44,850 nt of DNA from Halobacteriales archaeon QS_8_65_32 (GTDB taxonomy: Archaea > Halobacteriota > Halobacteria > Halobacteriales > Halococcaceae), in the NCBI GenBank assembly GCA_003022925.1, contig PXRY01000085.1, forward strand, positions 1 through 44,850. Reading direction: 5' to 3'. The position numbers were made by a program, and so were the translations under genes. Every line of letters begins with the position of its first letter. Position 1 is the stretch's first letter. The notes beneath the pieces are model-generated. The model worked only from the letters and a program-made list of their open reading frames with translations. It was not told the DNA's origin and made no database searches. Below, in pieces: positions 43,613 through 44,850 of this stretch.

Positions 43613-44437
43613 ATGGACGACCAGGGGACAGCCCCGCATCTCTCACGGATCACGATCTACCCGATCAAATCACTCGATTCGACCGAACGCGAGCAGAGTG
43701 AGGTGGTCGAAGGCGGCGCGTTATCCGGCGATCGGGCGTTCGCCATCCGTGACGACGAGGGCAGGTACGTCAACGGCAAGCGAACACCGGACGTCCACCG
43801 GCTCCGAACGGAGTTCGACGACGACCTGAGGGCGGTGACCGTCCGGGAGGAAGGCACCGACGAGGCCGAAACGTTCCCGCTCGACGGCGATCGCGGGTCG
43901 CTCGAAACCTATCTGGGAGCGTACTTCGGGTATCCCGTAACGGTCGATCGCGACTCGGCGGGAGGGTTTCCCGACGACACGGCTGCGTCGGGCCCGACGA
44001 TCGTGAGCACCGCAACGCTTCGCGAAGTCGCCTCCTGGTTCCCGGGAATCGACGCCGAGGGGATGCGCCGACGCCTGCGCGCGAACCTCGAAGTCGGCGG
44101 CGTCCCGCCGTTCTGGGAGGATCGCCTGTACGCCGATCGCGAGCACTGCGTGTCCTTTGCGATCGGATCAGTCACCTTCGAAGGGGTGAACCCCTGTCGG
44201 CGCTGTGTCGTGCCCTCGCGCGATCCGGCGACTGGCGAGGCCTACGAGGGGTTCAACCGGACGTTCGTCGAACGGCGCGAGGCGACGCTGCCGTCGTGGG
44301 CGAACGAGGCGTGGTTCGACGGCTTCTTCCGGCTGATGGTGAACACCCGCGTCCCCGAGTCGGAACGGGGACGCGAGATCGCGGTCGGCGACGAGGTGAC
44401 GATCCTCGGGGAACGGGCGCTCGAAGCGGCCGACTGA
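43613..44437 (+). CDS. MOSC-domain sulfur-carrier protein
   Basis: A 274-residue protein of the MOSC (molybdenum cofactor sulfurase C-terminal) superfamily, related to mARC/YcbX. The N-terminal MOSC-N barrel begins ITIYPIKSLDSTERE and continues GALSGDRAFAIRDDEGRYV. The MOSC domain contains RLRANLEVGGVPPFWED and the cofactor Cys in FEGVNPCRRCVVPSRDPATG. Such proteins reduce N-hydroxylated compounds using a Moco with this Cys as ligand, usually with an electron donor encoded elsewhere. It is divergent from the lipoprotein gene; no shared role is evident. Confidence 0.9.
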   Translation: MDDQGTAPHLSRITIYPIKSLDSTEREQSEVVEGGALSGDRAFAIRDDEGRYVNGKRTPDVHRLRTEFDDDLRAVTVREEGTDEAETFPLDGDRGSLETYLGAYFGYPVTVDRDSAGGFPDDTAASGPTIVSTATLREVASWFPGIDAEGMRRRLRANLEVGGVPPFWEDRLYADREHCVSFAIGSVTFEGVNPCRRCVVPSRDPATGEAYEGFNRTFVERREATLPSWANEAWFDGFFRLMVNTRVPESERGREIAVGDEVTILGERALEAAD

Positions 44438-44498
44438 CCCCCCCGCTCGTTTGAGGTGTTTCGAGGAGCGCCCATAGTCGATCGGCGAGCATGAGCGG

Positions 44499-44735
44499 TA
44501 GTGTCAACTTACGCGATTGGTCGTCGAACAACCGCCATCAGGGCGGAACTGAAAGGGGCCGACCGCTCGGCAGACCCCGGCGAAGCAAGTACTGGAGCGA
44601 CTGAACGGAGTAAGGGAGTGAAGCGCGTGGTTCGAGACGGCTTCGCCATCTCGTCGTTGCGGGACCGAAGGTCCCGCTTGCAGCAAAAACGCGGAGCGTT
44701 TTTGCCACATTCACGAGAACTCCGTTCTCGTCGCA
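44499..44735. repeat. Dispersed composite element, truncated at its hairpin array
   Basis: Begins AGTGTCAACTTACGCG, then GGCGGAACTGAAAGGGGCCG (degenerate core), CCGACCGCTCGGCAGACCCC and GAAGCAAGTACTGG. The array at 44627-44735 reads GTGGTTC, hairpin GAGACGGC/TTC (44634-44652, one mismatch), GTCGTTGC, hairpin GGGACC/GAA (44661-44675), GCTTGCAGC, hairpin AAAAACGC/GGA (44685-44703), GCCACATTCAC, hairpin GAGAAC/TCC (44715-44729). The left-end module is missing; a different sequence (CACTGTCTAGTCAAAG) starts at about 44733. The rest of the 338-bp gap holds nothing else. Confidence 0.8.
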
Positions 44736-44775
44736 CTGTCTAGTCAAAGTATGAGCAGTTCTTGGTTTCGGTGTA

Positions 44776-44850
44776 ATGACTCTCCAAGAACTACTCACAG
44801 AGAACGTAGAGACGCCTTCTATTGAGTGTTTGGACGACGAGAGCACCGCG
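44776..44850 (+). CDS. Partial ORF at window edge, possible transposase start
   Basis: 25 codons from ATG 44776 (MTLQELLTENVETPSIECLD and on) run off the window in frame. The region before it (CACTGTCTAGTCAAAG) interrupts a repeat element, as the end of an insertion sequence would. That is the only reason to suspect a transposase; I do not recognise the family. Confidence 0.35.
   Translation, partial: MTLQELLTENVETPSIECLDDESTA

Noticed and set aside
1-44850. tRNA or rRNA genes
   Set aside because: Reading both strands by eye I found no cloverleaf with GTTCGAATC-type T-loop or rRNA signature; a covariance-model scan would settle it.

Overview
The window comes from the chromosome of a haloarchaeon (class Halobacteria); I cannot fix the genus. 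The evidence is the high GC content, the acidic proteins rich in Asp and Glu, the short TATA boxes about 27 nt upstream of start codons (leaderless transcripts), and archaeal genes: TFS, ribosomal protein L40e, NAC with a UBA domain, archaeal TrmI, Tsr3 and conditioned-medium-induced protein 4.

Layout. 1-2.5 kb: a decayed beta-propeller/phosphoesterase gene. 2.6-5.3 kb: a DedA protein, then glnA divergent from an Lrp regulator. 5.4-9.4 kb: a cupin/zinc-ribbon protein, a Cys/Met-metabolism PLP enzyme and thrS. 9.6-12 kb: a GNAT pseudogene, rpl40e, tsr3 and a second DedA protein. 12.5-16.2 kb: two tandem sulfotransferase-like propeller proteins and a D-2-hydroxyacid dehydrogenase with one stop codon. 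16.8-19.4 kb: citrate synthase and a broken histidine kinase. 19.5-23.9 kb: a beta-helix protein, a winged-helix protein, an esterase, a glutamine amidotransferase and a zinc-ribbon protein. 24.2-29.5 kb: NAC-trmI, conserved unknowns, a GNAT enzyme, TFS and Cmi4. 29.7-32.1 kb: a biotin ECF transporter behind a BirA-like operator. 32.3-37 kb: an Hdr-like Fe-S membrane oxidoreductase and a GH3 glycosidase. 37.5-40.6 kb: a phosphatase-superfamily protein, a glycosyltransferase and hemB. 41-44.4 kb: an ammonium transporter fused to PII, a lipoprotein and a MOSC protein. A new ORF starts at the right edge.

The least expected content lies between the genes. About ten gaps carry dispersed non-coding elements of 100-410 bp. 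They share a 17-bp core (GTGGGACTGRAAGGGGC), imperfect terminal inverted repeats and a distinctive module: short perfect hairpins joined by conserved linkers (GTGGTTC, GTCATCAC, GAACGACT, GCTTGCAGC). Stem sequences differ from copy to copy but stay self-complementary, and the triloops are nearly always GNA on one strand (GAA, GGA, GTA). A second repeat family begins at the stop codons of TFS and cmi4, and one copy has swallowed a hairpin module.

Functional links. glnA, lrp and amt-PII form a nitrogen-assimilation theme at opposite ends of the window. bioY-ecfA-ecfT is a transport operon. tsr3-rpl40e, NAC-trmI and thrS belong to translation. At least five loci are interrupted by stop codons or frameshifts, so the region shows either real gene decay or, at homopolymer sites, sequence errors.
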